Assembly: GCA_905221605.1 (NCBI GenBank) | Contig: CAJNDS010001946.1 | Coordinates: forward strand, 124,001-188,000 | Source: Symbiodinium natans | Taxonomy: Eukaryota > Sar > Dinophyceae > Suessiales > Symbiodiniaceae | DNA length: 64,000 nt | Direction of reading: 5' to 3' | Made by a program: the position numbers and the translations under genes | The notes under the pieces: generated by a model | What the model was told of the DNA's origin: nothing | Database searches by the model: none | What the model saw: only the letters and a program-made list of their open reading frames with translations | Shown here: positions 32,200 to 43,810 of the stretch, one piece after another | How the letters are laid out: the number at the start of each line of letters is the position of its first letter | Numbering within the stretch: position 1 is the first letter of the stretch

Positions 32200-33172
32200 A
32201 AAGTCCTTTGCTATGGCTGCTTACAGCACATGAGCTCAAATTTGAGTGAACATGCCTGAGCTCATGCGGTGAATGCATACTTTGGAAGTCCGCACCCAAG
32301 CGGCCCGTTGAGCGACATGAAAGGCCACCTGCGCTTGTGACTTGATAGGCTGACAACATTCAAAACATTTCGAAACTTTAAGTAAATTTTACAGCACGAA
32401 CAGCAATCAGCGCAAGGCTTGAAGAAGGTTTATGGTGTTCAAGCTTCCATTGAAAAACATGTCAGTCAGCCAGCGGTCCGTCCACACACTCTGGGTTCTC
32501 GCGTGCTGGTTCAGCTCTGATTCTGTAGCTGTTCAAGTGCGCCGCTGCGCCTAGAGACCTGCGCGTCAATGCACCCTGAACAGCGGTCGGAGTGAAATCT
32601 GAAGCAAGGATGCTTGCCCGTCACATACAGCAGCAAGTTCCACGCACGAGGCTCTTGAGTCTAGGTTCTCTGACTCAGGGTTTATGGCTTGCTGTCTAAA
32701 CGCTCTGTTGACACGTTGTGATCTGCCACGCCACTGATACTCTGAAATGGAACATTTGAAGCTTGAACGATTGTTGCAATCACAATGCGGTAATACTGGT
32801 AATTCTGCCACGTATGTTCGGAACTGGCCGTCTGATGACGAGTTCCCAAAGCCGCTTCAATGTTTGGAACGCAAATGAGGGCTACAATCTACATGGCAGA
32901 TCCGCCAGCTGTCTAGTGACTAGTGGTCCCCCATGATGGGTTGCCACTGGCATGCTACGAGCTTAAGGCAGGGGCCGCCCCTTCTGATACATCTTTAAGC
33001 TTTGCTTTCAATCGGTCCACAGTAAAAGCGCTGTGCCTCTGGATGACGTCCGGCTCTTTCACCCCATCGCAGGCAGGAGCGACCTCATCTCCGGACAGAG
33101 ACGTTAACTTCAGCACAACCGGTCACCACACGTCCAATGGGGGTCTGACAGATGGCGCACGTGCATCCGTAC

Positions 33173-33203
<31 letters not shown>

Positions 33204-33600
33204 CATATATATATACATAAAAAAAATGTATGTATATACCTACATGTGTGTCTGCTATTTGTGCACAAGAAGGCGCTCCCACAGGGCACACGGTTGGTTC
33301 TGGTAAAAAGCTTTGCGCGTCTGTTGCTGACGACATCAAGCATACTACACGGGACCCCTGGAAGGGATTCATCATCATACTAACCTATCAACCCCCCCAT
33401 ATTCATGTACCTTATATACTTAGCCTGCATGCCTAGGATGGTTCTCCATGCCTTGGCATGATCGCTGTATATCGCTGTAGGGTTGCGTTCCTATCCGCCC
33501 GCAAGGCCTGGTATCAAAAGTCACGCAGGGGCTGGATGGTTTTAGGCGCTTGCTTTTCAAATTCCTTCTATAGGCTTGCGTGTAGCTGGCCGGATTTGCT
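32200..33600. other. Region without a supportable gene
   Basis: Short open frames on both strands lack motifs. A TA-rich microsatellite (33168-33240) is listed separately. I see nothing else. Confidence 0.45.
33168..33240. repeat. (TA)n/(ATAC) microsatellite
   Basis: ATATAT runs interrupted by ACAT and ACATAAAA words. Similar tracts occur at 37600-37650 and 58014-58090. Confidence 0.9.
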
Positions 33601-33619
33601 TAAGCACTCAGGGCTTCTT

Positions 33620-34960
33620 GAACGCAATACCAATGAGAGCAGAAAGCACCATGTGCGCGAGCATGTTCTGTGATGTGGGTTCGGCCACGCAAAGCCTGCA
33701 ACAGCTGTTAAACAGCTGGCCCTGCAAGTATCAAGGCAAGACTGGCAAGATCACGAGACCATGCCTTGAACAAGCCATCATGTCCAGTCCTACATGCAGT
33801 CCAGGCTCATCGAGAGGGTATCGGGCCAGCCTTCCGGGTAGACCAAAGTTGTATCGAAGACGCTGCATTACCAAACTCATGACCTCCTTAGCATCGGGTC
33901 CGAGCACTTGAAACTCGGACATGAAACAACCTATAACAACCTATTCACATCAGGTCGAGAGAATACATGTCTCCCCTAGAAGCAACCACGGTCGTGGCCA
34001 TGCAAGAACCTGACAGCAGAAGCAGCAAGTCCCCCAACGCGGCATGTGAAAACTGGGCTTTTAAACCAAAGAAAATTCCATCGTGTGCTGTGCGCTTCGG
34101 ACGGGCGTGCTGTGTGCTTCGGACGGGTGACGGGTTCCTCGTGGCCAAGCTTGGTGCCGCAGACGGATCACTCAAGGCGCTTTAAATTTGACAGTATCGG
34201 TGCGCATGTAGTGCGAACATGTGACTGAGCGACCCTAGTGAAACCCGTCCAAGACTCCATGAGCTCGTTGCCAGCGCTGCAGGGCTCCGTCGAAATCCAA
34301 GGGAAATTGGGAGGTGCACGTGACAGCAGCTGTTCCTTCGGGCCCGGAGACATCCCCCGTTGGCATCTTTCAAGCTTCAAGCTTCGCTGCATTCGCATGA
34401 TATCGGCTTTTTGAGTGCAATCAGGCTGCACACGAGAAATTCCAAGCGGACTCAAATTCTTCCTTCGTTGGATACACGCACCTCGACATGTGATATCAGA
34501 GCCCATTGAGGCGCACATGCACAACTGTTCTGACACCGTGCTGCAACGAATCAGGCCTGAATCTTCCCATGCAAAGCATCAAGCTGAGGCTTTCAGCAAA
34601 GCTGAGCATGGCGTTGGCAATGTCGGAGGTGATTCGTCCAGCCTGCCAGCGCGAAAAAAGCGACAAAACCACAGTGTCTCTTCACAACGCCGCAAAAGCT
34701 GAAACACCTCGCTGGCATCTGCAAGTGCCCACTCCATCTCCTCCACATGGCCATAGAAGCTGAGCATCATTCCCTCCTTGTCAGGTGTGCTCTTGTACTG
34801 GAGACTGTATCGGCATACGCCGGACCCCTGTCCTGCAGGAGCGTCTCCAACTCGCAGTCTGGGGGCAGAGCCCCAATTGACACTAGTGGAGGGCAGTATG
34901 CCAGCGCTGGTCCTGCGAATACTTGCTGCACACTCGACCCACAGCACATGCGGACGAACA
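33620..34960 (-). CDS. Unassigned multi-exon gene
   Basis: Four minus-strand blocks in line have clean protein-like composition. They are VFAGPALAYCPPLVSIGALP followed by CELETLLQDRGPAYADT (about 34800-34920), MLSFYGHVEEMEWALADASE with EVFQLLRRCEETLWFCRFFR (about 34650-34770), AGRITSDIANAMLSFAES (about 34560-34640), and FQVLGPDAKEVMSLVMQRLR with YNFGLPGRLARYPLDEPG (about 33790-33915). A short block, MLAHMVLSALIGIAFKKP, ends in a stop near 33615. The sequence looks helical, but I do not recognise the family. The blocks may belong to one or two genes. Confidence 0.4.
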
Positions 34961-35600
34961 CTCGCCCCCTAGCCCTCGCGCGTGCGCGGTATAGTGTCAG
35001 AGCTGGCTTGCTGTCTTAGTCTTGCAGGCTGCTTTTCGCTTTCGGACACGGGCTTTCGCGTCGTCCGACTCGGAACGGGTTCCGACTCACGCGTCCTGAC
35101 TCAGAGGTATTTTTCTTGAGATTCACTGGGAGTGTGGCCCATGTTCATGCAGTAGGACAGCACGCGCATATGCACCTATACTTGACACGCAAGCAAACGC
35201 ACAAACGTCCCAAGAACTGATGTCCTTCTGTTGAATCAAAGCGGCGGGCATGGTTTGCAGCTAGGGGAACCTGTCACACCGCTAGCCCAAAATCATGTAC
35301 GCAAATATATTCTCGTTGCAAACAGGGTGGTCGAAGTGTCTAGGGCTAGCCCTAGCCCAAAGCGTGGTGCGGAAGCGAAGGCGACTAGAGTCATGACTGA
35401 GCGCTTGCTCGCGCGCGACTAGAACTATAATTAGAGCGCCCACTGAGCTGCTGCAACGACGGCCGCACCTCTGTAAAAACAAGTACCAGTCGCAGCCAGG
35501 CATTAGGCCCAGTCGGCCCAGGCCACATTGCACCATGCGGTGCACCATGCAGCGCACCATGCTGCGAGATGCGCCGCCCTGCTGCCAAAGGGAGCAGCTG
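34961..35600. other. Intergenic stretch, nothing supportable
   Basis: Contains a GACTCGGAACGGG-rich stretch near 35060-35110 and a CATGCxGCACCATGC repeat near 35530-35565. No gene or known element seen. Confidence 0.45.
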
Positions 35601-35604
35601 CTAT

Positions 35605-37419
35605 AGTCTATGCATACTCTCAAGCACCAAGAGCCAGAGGTCAGGGCGCATGTAACTCACGAAGCAATCACTGAATCGTGCTGACCACATCTTGAACCCG
35701 ACACTGGCTTCGACAGAGGCGCTCGCGCACTGATGTGAACTTCGTGAACATGAAAACCGCCTTGCTGGGGGCAGCAGCGATGCAGCCCAAGTGAGATAAG
35801 TGAGGCTAAGGCTCCTCAGCTGCTCCTCACGCACGCAATCGAACACGGGCATGCAGCATAGCGCGGCACAGCATAGCGCGGCACAGCATAGCACGGCACA
35901 GCATAAAGCACGGCACAGCATGGCATGGCACAGCATAGCACGACACGCACTGCTCGCACCTCCCGGCCAACCCCGACCACCCACACAGGCACAATCCCCC
36001 ACGCACCCGCCACGCACCCAAAACGCCCACACCCACACCCACAATCCCCCACCGCCACTACTCTTGATTGCCACTTACACAAGCGCGAAGTATAGAGGAC
36101 TCTCGTACCGCGAATGCTGGCCCAAGCCCTGGCAGCAGCAGCATGCAGGCGAACTTGGCTGCCCATGCCCACCCAATCATGCCCAATTCAGGCCCATGTC
36201 CGTGGACCCTCACCCCGAACTGGCACCTCCTCCCTCGCTGACTTGGATGGCTCCCCGAGCTACCAGCATACGGACTACCGTAAACTGCAGCCGAAACTTG
36301 CAGCCAGGGACCGTTTGAATCCTTGCTTTCAACTTGCCTCTGGGCATGGCGATTGCAAGTCGCTTCAAAGTTCAACCGTTGAAGAGTTCCGGTTCTTTTG
36401 CCTTCCGAGCCGGCAAGTTCTCTTTTGTCATGACTCGCACCCCTGGAGCCATGGACTGATGCATCATTCGTCACATCGCAGGTGCATGGTTCATCAGGTC
36501 CCGCCGAGGGCGAATTCATGCTTTGAACAAACAATACAGCCGACCGTCTGCTGAGAAGGCCATCTCCTGAAGGCACAGACATGAGGAGATGCTGAGCTAT
36601 CTTCAGCAAGGCACTGAAACGCGCAAAGCGCAAGAAAAGTCTGCCAGTCGCCTCAGCGATGGGCGCAGGCGCGCAGACTTTGAGTCCGGCCGGCTGCCAG
36701 GTGCCATTGAGCTTTACTGAACAGGCGGTGGAGCGGGCACCGGCAGAAGGCCCGCACGGCCTGCTGCAAAGGCGAAGAGCAACTCTCAAGTCACTCCTCG
36801 TCTCGCCATGCATCGCCCTCACAGCTAGGGCTGTGGCGACAGTTCTCAAGCAACCAGGCGGAAATCCATATGCCAACGATGATCGCCAGCAGCATTATCA
36901 ACCACCTCTGACCCAAGTAGAAAGCTGAAACCGCCCCAAGTATGCAAAGTCCCAAGCTGATTTGCACTGAGGCCTGCCGCAACAGCGGCAACAACTCTCC
37001 AGCTCCTCGGGCTCCTGCAGAAGATGGGGGGAAGCTGGAGAACAGCTGCAATTCTGCAGTTCCGAGACGAGGTAGTATGAGGGCATCTCCTCGGATGCTT
37101 CGCTATCTGCCTGGTCATCCGTGGCAGGGGAATCCTGAAACAGCTTCATCCTGCCATCAAAGACAGGATGTGCAAGGAAATCGTGCATCGAGACCGAAAG
37201 CTTATCGCTTGCACGTGCAAGGGCGCGCAAGGTCCTAGCTTCGTCACGCACAGCAGCGGGAGTAACCTTGCAGCCGGAAACCCAACCTTCCAACCTAGGC
37301 CTTCACTGAACGGCTCCTGAATGGCGAACCTGCTTGGGCGACTTGGCAGCGTGCTCTTCAAAACATTCTGCAGCCTGAGCAGTTTCGCAGCGAGACAGCT
37401 CCAGATGCACCTGGCTCAT
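35605..37419 (-). CDS. Unassigned gene with two adjacent membrane segments
   Basis: ATG at 37419-37417 opens a first exon MSQVHLELSRCETAQAAECF to about 37330. A second block (about 37060-37270) reads AVRDEARTLRALARASDKLS, then HPVFDGRMKLFQDSPATDD and an acidic stretch. A third block (about 36840-36970) has two hydrophobic segments, ISLGLCILGAVSAFYLG and WLIMLLAIIVGIWISAWLL, separated by only a few residues (QR), like a membrane hairpin. Possible later exons are RLFLRFARFSALLKIAQHL (about 36570-36650) and ARFSDCFVSYMRPDLWLLV ending in a stop at about 35605. The hairpin is the only structural clue; it would place the protein in an endomembrane. Family not recognised. Confidence 0.4.
35853..35945. 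repeat. GCGCGGCACAGCATA tandem repeat
   Basis: Tandem copies of a 15-bp unit of the form GCxCGGCACAGCATA, followed by shorter ATGGCACAGCATAG variants. On the minus strand it reads as Cys/Ala/Leu-rich nonsense. It lies in a presumed intron of the membrane-hairpin gene. Confidence 0.8.
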
Positions 37420-37599
37420 TCCTAGCGTGCCTTTAAAGTGCCCGCGCCAGTGAGCTTCCCAAGCATTCTGACCTTGGCTTCATGTGCTGAGCACCTCCTC
37501 TTTACGGATCAGGTTTCCAACGGCGAGGCGCCATAGAGGGAACCAGCCTGTCCCAGTCCTGGCTCACCTTGCGAACAACAATGAACTGTGGTTGCATTG

Positions 37600-37690
37600 A
37601 TTATATATATATATATATGTACGTATATATACATATATGTACATATGTAGTGCCCCCACCCCTCCCAAAAAAAAAATATAAAAACAAAAA
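37600..37690. repeat. (TA)n microsatellite with adjoining poly-A stretch
   Basis: TATATA runs with TGTACGTA interruptions (about 37602-37650), then an A-rich stretch at about 37668-37700. Confidence 0.85.
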
Positions 37691-37699
37691 ACAAAAAAA

Positions 37700-38430
37700 G
37701 GTATGCGCCGGTAGGCAGGGCCAGTCTGAGCTCTAAGGTTCCCTCTAAGCCCAAAGCCCTGAAACCCCCAAAGCCCTTTTTTCTCCAAAACGACAGAGCC
37801 CCAAACCAGAAGCCCTGAAGCCCAATAACCCCTAAAACCTTCTTCCCTTTTCGGAACCTACTTCCGAGCGGATTTGGGGAATGAATGAATGGACAACCGT
37901 TCCGCCAACCACAGAGGCTTACCTGGTAGTCTTCCGGCTTGGGTCGGATTCCGATTTGCACGCCGAGGCCTTTAAAAGTAAAGATTTCATTGCCACACGC
38001 GGAGGGCCCAGAAGACTGGCTGGGCCCGGGGGGGAGGAAGGGGCGCGCGACTGTCAGGAGCTCGATTCCAAAAGTTCCTAAGAACACCCGACCATCACAT
38101 GCTGTCTAGCTTCCGCCAATCGGACCATGCTCTCGGCATCCTCCTTGCTACAACGCCTAAGCTCAGCTTGCCGACCGCAACTGCAAGATTACAAAATGAC
38201 GCATACGCTTTATTTGATTGATCCAGACTTGCTTCAAGCATAGGCACTGCGATGCCTCGCGTAGCTGAAATGTCCTTGGCGCAGCTGCGTTAGACTCGCT
38301 TCTCGCTGCCATCCCACTGCGCAGATTGTCTCAGGAGTGCCTCACTGCTTCCCTCGCCAGCTTGCGATGATCTGCCTGCTGTCTGCAGGAACTCTCACCC
38401 CGCTGCAAGGGGGAACGAGGGTCATCAGGG
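37700..38430. other. Region without a supportable gene
   Basis: A stretch rich in AGCCCTGAA / CCCCAAAGCCC words spans 37730-37860. No coding block could be identified on either strand. Confidence 0.4.
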
Positions 38431-38900
38431 GCTCAGGAGGGTATCACCTCGAAAAGATAAGCGAAGTGTGGATCCGACTCGTTGACCTGGTCCAGAGCGA
38501 CGGAGCTCATGTTCAGAACCGGAAGTGACAAATCTGCGTGGTGGGCCTGCCCAACCACCATAAGACCTTTGACAAGCGCCTCAGTCCCGGTTCTGCCATC
38601 TTCTGCCCAAACGCAAACAGGGCACAAGGCAAACCACGAGAACCAATTTTTCCGCTCGCCATGACTGCTTTGCAGTTCGCAGGCTTGCGCCCAAAACTGT
38701 GACTGATAAAACAGCTTGCGGACCCGTCCTGCCCAAGCAGCCGAGAAAGCAAGCAGGCAACGCTGCAAAACGGCTCGTGCTTAACACGAGGCAGCAGTCG
38801 GCCGATTCTGACGGCCCAGACATCAGACGAACTGTAACCAAGAAAAGCTATATAGCGAGAGTTTGTCTCAGAGGGTGCCATGCTTCTGCCTTCTGCTCAC
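38430..38900 (-). CDS. Unassigned gene fragment
   Basis: The minus frame at about 38433-38660 reads KNWFSWFALCPVCVWAEDG, then TGTEALVKGLMVVGQAHHAD, LSLPVLNMSSVALDQVNES and a tail ending FEVIPS. Composition looks genuine. A second block upstream (about 38820-38880) reads NSRYIAFLGYSSSDVWAVRI. I do not recognise the family and cannot delimit further exons. Confidence 0.35.
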
Positions 38901-39790
38901 AGGACCGATCATTCATGATGGATCAGACATGGCCTGGATGCACCTGGCAGCAGTGAAGCCAATTCTACGGCAAAGTGAAGTAAGCGTGAAAACTGGGAAG
39001 TTGGCATCGAGAAAACCTCCAACAGGCATGGGCTTGAAGGTACATTCACATGCTAAACGTCTTCGAAGAGAGAGAAGTCATTGTCAGACATCGCATGCAT
39101 CTCTGTGTCCCAGACATCCCTCTCCCTACAAACTTTTCACACACACGCACATGCAAACGGATAGAGACACAGGCAACGCTTCTTCATGAGCATTTTTCAG
39201 AAGGAACACATAGAACCTTCAGCTCTCCAGCGTAGAAGAAGCCCCGTCGAACCCTATCGAACCAGTCACGAGTTCGTCGACCTCCGTCGAACCATTTGGT
39301 CCAGTTCCATCCAGTTTCGAGCGTTTCCGCCGTTAGGCCTCGGGCCCTGACTCCTAGGTGGGTTTAACAGCATAAATACAACATTCCCTTCTAGCTTAAC
39401 CACGCAATGCAATCATTCTCCCTCACGATGTTGCGTTGCAGCCCTCTGAATGTGGACCGGGGGGGGGGTGAAAAAGACGTGCCAGCACTTTCTTTTGGCC
39501 GCCTCTGCGTCCAGATCCCCGTCCACCACGTCCACATCGACCACCAAGTCCAAGAAGTCCTCTTGCAAGCCGCGCACAGCACTTCCGTCAAGCATGGGGC
39601 GGGACAAACAAAACCACAGTGTGACCCATGATGCTGCCTCTACGTGCAACATAATGGAACTGATGACCTGCAGCAGCTAGTTTTCTAAATCTGCCAGCAC
39701 GCGCGGGGAGGGAGTGGGGGGCGGAACTGCACTGCCATCAACGGAAAAGCAGCTTAGGCCAAGTAGCCTCTTCTGACACCTCTGGCACCA
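38900..39790. other. Intergenic stretch with short repeats
   Basis: Contains GTCGAACC-type short repeats (39243-39300) and a 10-G run (39459-39468). No gene is supportable. Confidence 0.45.
39243..39300. repeat. CGTCGAACC short repeat
   Basis: Variants of CGTCGAACC / TATCGAACC / CGTCGACC recur four or five times within about 55 bp. Confidence 0.6.
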
Positions 39791-39799
39791 CTTGGAGCC

Positions 39800-42215
39800 G
39801 CCACCTCGTGAGCTCCACGTGACAGTACTGCATGCACATGTAAGCGAATGAAAGCAAGACACGCGTCATCTGTGCGAGTCTCATCTTGTGCAGACTGCAC
39901 CATGACTCCCACTACCTGCACAACAACAAGCATGGGCAGCGTGCAGCGGCGACTGCACATTGCGAATTTGCGGCCTCCTCAGAGGCGATATCCAGCACCT
40001 GAAGGATCTGAAGGATACAACGTCTTATGGCATGGTGGCCAACTCGCACTTTGCTTTGTACTGGGCGTGGTCAGCTCTGTAGCGGGCCTGGGTACTGTCC
40101 AACGTATCCAACGTGCACGCAGACAGTGGGCCCGACGCTCGACTAGGCGAGGAGTTTCGACGTGCCTCGGGTGTCCTCCCAAACGTGCAATCTAGGTCTA
40201 GCCTGCAGGGAAACGCGCACAAGGTCTGCACACGAGGATGTTGCCTTTGGTAACTTGAATGACACCATGTCAATGACGATCCGAGTTGGCAAGCTTAGCA
40301 GCGCTTGAAAACTTGAGCACCCACTTCCTCCTTGCACGGTGCTTGTCGAATACAAGTTTCATCTCATCTTCCGCGGTCCATCTCAGACTGTCCGCCACTT
40401 GCCACGCCTGCTCATCATTCTAGTCATGTCTTATGCAGACTGTAGTGTACCATGAGTCCCACTCCTGAGTATAGCAGCAGGGACTGCAACGACTGCACAT
40501 TGATAAGTTCTGGCCTTCTCGCGAGCCACACCCTGGACCTGACATGACTGTCCGCTCAGCTCTTGCTTCGTCATGGGTGTGTGGTCAGCCTTGTAGCGGG
40601 CCTGCGAACTGTCCAACGTGTCCAACGTGCACACAGATGTCCGACTCGATGAGGAGTCCAGACGTGCCTCGGGTGTCCTCCCGTACGTAAAATCTAGGAA
40701 GGTCCAAAGCGAGGCCAACTCCCATGAGGACTGCACACAGGCTTTTGCCTTTCACAGCTTGGATGAAATCACGTCTAACACGATCCGAATTGTCAAGCTT
40801 TGTTGAAACTTGAGCGCTCACCCCCTCCTTGCACAGTGCTCGTCAAATGCAGGTTCCAGACTCACAACGGCCTGCAGATCTTTTCAACTGTGAGAAAGGC
40901 AATAAACCACGGAGCACCAAGCCTGGTCATCGTTTTGAGTCTCATCTTGCGCAAGCTGTACCATGAGTCCCGCTACCTGAGCACAGAAGCACAGAAACAA
41001 AACATGGCCGGCATGCTGCAACGACTGCATATCACTGATTTGCGACCTCCTCGCGAGCAACAGTCTGGACCTGAAGGGTGCAAAGTCTTATGGCATGGCG
41101 GCCAACTCGCTTCTTGGTTTGTCATTGGTGCGGTCAGCTCTGCAACGGACCTGCGAGCTGTCCAACGTATCCAACGTGCACGCAGATAGTAGGCCAGACG
41201 TTCGACTCGACGAGGAGTTCAGGCGTGCCTCGGGTGTCCTCTCAAACGCAAAATGTAGGAGTGGTCAATGACGATCCGGCTTAGGAAACTTGAGCACTCA
41301 CTTCCTCCGCTCACACTTCTCGTGGAATGCAGGTTCCAGACAAGCAGCGACCTGCTCATCTTTCAGCTAGCACAATTGCAACCAACTTGCTGCAGATCAA
41401 CATGCCTGGTCACCGTATTGAGTCTGCACCATGAGTCCCACTACCTGACACCAACAAGCCAGGGCCATGGGCAGTGTGCTGCAGCGACTACGCATTGCCC
41501 GTTTGCGGCCTCCTCACAGGCGATATCCATCACCTGAAGGATATGATTGTCAACTTGGATTTTGCTTTGGTATTTGTGCCGTCAGCCCTGTAGCAGGCCT
41601 GGGAGCTATCCAACGTATCAAACGTGCACGCAGATAGTGGGTCAGACGTCCGACTCGACGAGGAGTTCAGACGTGCCTCGGGTGTCCTCGCAAACGCGCA
41701 TTCTAGGTCTAGCCTGAAGTCAAACTCCCACAAGGGATGTTGCCTTTGACACCTTGAGTGACACCATGTCAACGACGATCCGAGTTAGCAAGCTTAGCAG
41801 CGCTTGAAACTTGAGCGCTCACTTCCTCCGCGCACACTTCTCGTGGAATGCAGGTTCCAGACAAGCAGCGGCCTGCTCATCATTCAACTAGCACAAAGGC
41901 AACCAACTTGCCGCAGATCAACATGCCTGGCCACCGTATAGAGTCTCGTCTTGGGCAGACTGCACCATGAGTCCCACCACCTGACACCAACAAGCCAGCC
42001 GCCGTGGGGAGTGTGCTGCAGCGACTACGCATTGCCCATTTGCGGCCTCCTCACAGGCGATATCCATCACCTGAAGGATATGATTGTCGACTTGGATTTG
42101 CTTTGTCATGGGCGCGGTCAGCTCTGTAGCGGGCCTGGGTGCTGTCCAACGTATCCAACGTGCACGCAGATAGTGGGCCCGACACTCGACTCGACGAGGA
42201 GTTCAGGCTCTTGAC
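39800..42215 (-). repeat. Tandem array of about five ~0.5-kb units with an exon-like segment
   Basis: A unit of roughly 470-560 bp is repeated head-to-tail. Landmarks shared by copies are ACCATGAGTCCCACTACCTG (near 39899, 40449, 40960, 41428, 41966), GCGACTGCACATTGC-like words about 50 bp later, GTCCAACGTATCCAACGTG (near 40097, 40613, 41160, 41607, 42144), and GACGAGGAGTTCAGACGTGC. Between units lies AGCAAGCTTAGCAGCGCTTG-like sequence. On the minus strand each unit carries a related open segment. Examples are KLDNSDRVRRDFIQAVKGKS with REDTRGTSGLLIESD (about 40640-40810) and TRIVIDMVSFKLPKATSSCA with WEDTRGTSKLLA (about 40145-40300). Other copies contain in-frame stops, so most are decayed. 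The family is unknown. It lies directly downstream of the acidic gene on the same strand. Confidence 0.75.
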
Positions 42216-42229
42216 AGGCTCCTGGCCAA

Positions 42230-43810
42230 TCAATCAATTCCTTTAGCCAAAGGTGAGCCAGTCAAGCTGCCCGCCAAAACAGGCATCCCCAAATCCTTAA
42301 CTGATGGCAGATCTGAGCTGGAGACCAAGTCCTCGGGCACGTCGGAGTCCAGCGCTTCCACCAGGCCAGCTTCCACAGCGCAGCGGATTCTTCGCTGAAG
42401 ATCGTTCGAACACCCTTCCTGTCTCAGTGCCCGCAACAAGACCCTCATAAAGGTATCTCCTGGGCTCCGGGAACACATTGCACAATCACACCTGCCATCT
42501 GCATGCCATGGTATCTCAACGTGTCACGACCTCCCAACAAGAAGCCAAGGTGCTTAAACTACTGCCCACATACTCTTCATCCTCTTCATACTCTTGGGAC
42601 GCCTGGGCCTCGACCGGCTGCTCCTCCTTGCATCGGATACCAAGCACGAGTACCGTGGCAGCCACAGCCAGCTGCACACTTGCGTCTGTCCAACCGAATC
42701 TGTTCATGAAGCGAGCTTGGGGGCGGGGGGGGGGGGGGTTAAGGCCTGCAGCCTATGTAGTCTGTATGGCACATGCTTCTACAATCTCGCAGGCGATACT
42801 GCATCTACTCTGATTCAGGCCTTGCTCGTGTTTCAAGGGACTACCAAAGGTTCTGGTGTGATTTCTTGGGGGGGGGGGGGGGGGGAGGGCGGCCTGACCA
42901 ACACAGGACTCGCAGCAATGCTTACAGAGTCTTTTTCCGGAGCTCCTGCATCTCCACCAAGTTCTGCTCATCACCCGCAGGACCCTCACCCTCCAACTCT
43001 CGAGGGGGTTCACCTTGATGATCTTCGTGATCTTCATGATCTTCATGATCTTCATGATCTTCATGATCTTCATGATCTTCATGATCTTCAGGTGCTTCAT
43101 GCGCGTCATCAGCTTCTTCAGCTTCATCAACTTCATGCGGTTCAGGTGCTTCATGTGCGTCATCAGCTTCATCGACTTCATGTGGTTTCTGTGATTCATG
43201 TGGTTCCTCTTGCACGACCGATTTCGAATGGTCCTGTGCTTCCTGCACGTCGCTTTGCTGCGCCTCTTCTGGCACTGCTAGCTCCTGTACCTCGGTCACC
43301 TCGGTCTTCTTCGTTTCCTTTTCACCGGGTCTGTGTCGCCGCTTCGGAGGTGGTATCTTTGGCGGAGCAGGCTCCTTTGATCAGTGTGATGTTTGACTGT
43401 AGAATCCGGCCATCTTTTCTACTGCAGCAAAGTCTCGTAGGCTCTTGGTGCAACAGTAGCAGCAGGTTCCGCTGGCATGGCCAGTTGCCGCCAACCGGGG
43501 CCTTGCCATATTGCCAAGTGATTAGTTTGTTTCTTTCTCCCCTCGCCTCGCATCTGTCTCAGAAACCGCTACCATGGCTTACCATAGACGCTGCGGCCCA
43601 CGTCGTCATCTTTGGACTGATTGTGGGTCTCCTGCGCGACAGGCATGACACTGTCAAGATCCGCCTGCAAGTTCACCCCAGCACATGCGACTTCAATCTG
43701 CTGCAGAAGGCCAGGCCATGGCAAAATGGAGGTGGCGAGCGCTTGCACAAGCACATGTCCGATTCCAGCAAAGAGCCTGAGCTCCTGCTGCGAATTCTGG
43801 TTGCTTGGCT
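42230..43810 (-). CDS. Acidic (EDH)n-repeat protein, unassigned, multi-exon
   Basis: Blocks in minus-strand order are as follows. LVQALATSILPWPGLLQQIE with VNLQADLDSVMPVAQETHN lies at about 43610-43800. An exon opening after CAAAG at about 43374 reads EPAPPKIPPPKRRHRPGEKE and TEVQELAVPEEAQQSDVQE, then an acidic stretch with repeated DEADDAHEAPEPHE, then (EDH)n, ending about 42922. MNRFGWTDASVQLAVAATVL with an acidic EYEEDEEYV follows at about 42540-42707. The last block, SPGDTFMRVLLRALRQEGCS and AVEAGLVEALDSDVPEDLV, ends at a stop at 42230. The basic patch PKRRHRP next to a long acidic, His-bearing tract suggests a nuclear or metal/histone-binding linker, but no domain is recognised. Whether all blocks belong to one mRNA is uncertain. 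Confidence 0.45.
42721..42886 (+). repeat. Two poly-G tracts
   Basis: Long G runs occur at about 42725-42738 and 42869-42884 on the plus strand, within presumed introns of the acidic-repeat gene. They are C-runs in the pre-mRNA. Confidence 0.85.
43014..43092 (-). repeat. 9-bp coding repeat encoding (EDH)n
   Basis: About eight copies of ATCTTCATG in a row. Minus-strand translation is Glu-Asp-His repeated. Flanking sequence is also acidic and in frame, so this is a coding minisatellite that probably expanded by slippage. Confidence 0.8.

Noticed and set aside
35853-35945. Possible CRISPR-like short repeat
   Set aside because: The units are contiguous without spacers, in a eukaryotic intron-like setting; an ordinary tandem repeat.
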